From the NCBI GenBank assembly GCA_001464615.1, contig LNFI01000030.1, positions 1 through 64,000 of the forward strand: a DNA stretch of 64,000 nucleotides, in the 5' to 3' direction. Below, piece after piece: positions 63,462-64,000 of this stretch (the first letter of the stretch is position 1; each line of letters opens with the position of its first letter). Origin of the DNA: Sphingomonadales bacterium Ga0077557. Its GTDB lineage: Bacteria; Pseudomonadota; Alphaproteobacteria; Sphingomonadales; Sphingomonadaceae. The translations under genes were made by a program, and so were the position numbers. The notes under the pieces were generated by a model. The model was not told the origin of the DNA and did no database searches. It saw nothing but the letters and a program-made list of their open reading frames with translations.

Positions 63462-64000
63462 TTAGAAGCCCAATCGCGCCTGCACGCCAACAATCCGTGG
63501 TTCGTTGATGAAGCCCGTCAGGTTGTTGAAATCAATCGCGCTGACACTGCGGATCTGGTTGGTGACGTTGCGCACAAAGACGCCGACATCAAGCTTGTTG
63601 TCGAGCTTATAGCCCAGTTTCAGGCCGCCCTCGAGCAACGAGCGCCCGCGGAACTCGACTGCCTCATACAGGAAATAGTTGATTGAGCTGCGGAAGGCCC
63701 AGTCCGTGAAGAGATAGACTTCACCGCTGCCCACCGGCACAGCATAACGCCCCGTCCAGTTGACAACAAAGCGCGGCGCCTGGGGCAGATCATTGCCGTT
63801 GATCCGGGCAAGACCAGCAACGACAGGATCAGTTGGAGTGCAGACCCCCGATCCGCATGGCGCGACGCCAATCGTCGGATCGCGCAATTCGGTGAAGTTG
63901 TAGCTGCCGCTCGCCGTCAGCACCAACGCGGGGATGGGGCGTGCCTCGAACTCCGCTTCAACGCCGTACCCCACCGCATTGGCGGCAGACAGCAACCGCG
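63462..64000 (-). CDS. TonB-dependent receptor, C-terminal part (cut by window end)
   Basis: The last 177 or more codons of a TonB-dependent receptor barrel; the gene continues past the window edge. Barrel strands such as 'NWTGRYAVPVGSGEVYLFTD' and the final 'NEPRIVGVQARLGF', ending in Phe, are typical of outer-membrane receptors. A Cys-containing loop 'VAPCGSGVCTP' is probably a disulfide-bonded extracellular loop. The substrate cannot be judged without the plug domain. Confidence 0.9.
   Translation of the reverse strand, partial: RLLSAANAVGYGVEAEFEARPIPALVLTASGSYNFTELRDPTIGVAPCGSGVCTPTDPVVAGLARINGNDLPQAPRFVVNWTGRYAVPVGSGEVYLFTDWAFRSSINYFLYEAVEFRGRSLLEGGLKLGYKLDNKLDVGVFVRNVTNQIRSVSAIDFNNLTGFINEPRIVGVQARLGF

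Overview
The window reads as a chromosomal segment of a high-GC alphaproteobacterium, most likely a member of the Sphingomonadales (Sphingomonadaceae). The evidence is the protein types (TamA/TamB, exosortase-A-associated ligase and glycosyltransferase, alginate-export-type porin, TonB-dependent receptor, FnrL-type regulator, cbb3 oxidase cluster) and dispersed palindromic repeats of a kind I recall from sphingomonad genomes. The genus cannot be fixed from sequence alone. No phage, integrase, transposase, rRNA operon or CRISPR array is visible; one tRNA (Gly, CCC) is present.

Layout. 1-6 kb: MaoC hydratase, divergent proline-catabolic putA, a small secreted protein, an MscS channel and a PfpI/DJ-1 protein. 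6-9.8 kb: an exosortase-A-type polysaccharide group (ligase with a coupled 41-residue ORF, glycosyltransferase, membrane protein). 9.8-11.6 kb: small unknown genes facing an S24/LexA-like regulator across a promoter region that carries a GTTC-N7-GTTC LexA-type box and an inverted repeat. 11.6-17.8 kb: tamA-tamB. 18-24.5 kb, leftward: ATP-grasp protein, aldehyde dehydrogenase, a single-chain MmeI-like restriction-modification enzyme, nitroreductase. 24.5-30 kb: glnB-glnA with a candidate sigma-54 promoter, a SEDS-like membrane protein, map, a CinA-type protein, a lipoprotein and a gene remnant.

30.6-42.5 kb is a microaerobic module: ccoNOQP-ccoGHIS (including ccoQ and ccoS, which are absent from the ORF track), a GNAT enzyme, ompW, hemN, a small Cys-rich secreted protein and an FnrL-type regulator. 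FNR/FixK boxes lie before ccoN and between ompW and hemN, so the regulator encoded here probably drives oxidase assembly, anaerobic haem synthesis and the porin together.

42.5-64 kb: tRNA-Gly, a membrane-anchored SET-domain protein, a duplicated extracellular-type protein, a REC-GGDEF-EAL response regulator with its CHASE4 histidine kinase, glmS and glmU flanking a VapBC-type toxin-antitoxin pair, gph with a 12-bp tandem repeat, pnuC with a NadR-like kinase, a CsgG/SH3 protein, an epoxide hydrolase-like enzyme, a ParDE-type pair, lepA, an alginate-export-type porin, modABC with a very short ModC, and the 3' end of a TonB-dependent receptor gene cut by the window edge.

The most unusual theme is repeat domestication. 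Palindromic repeats are translated in frame inside putA and the restriction-modification gene, and two copies of a MITE-like element each supply the stop codon of the gene they abut. The membrane-tethered SET-domain protein and the LexA-boxed small-gene locus are the best candidates for undescribed biology.
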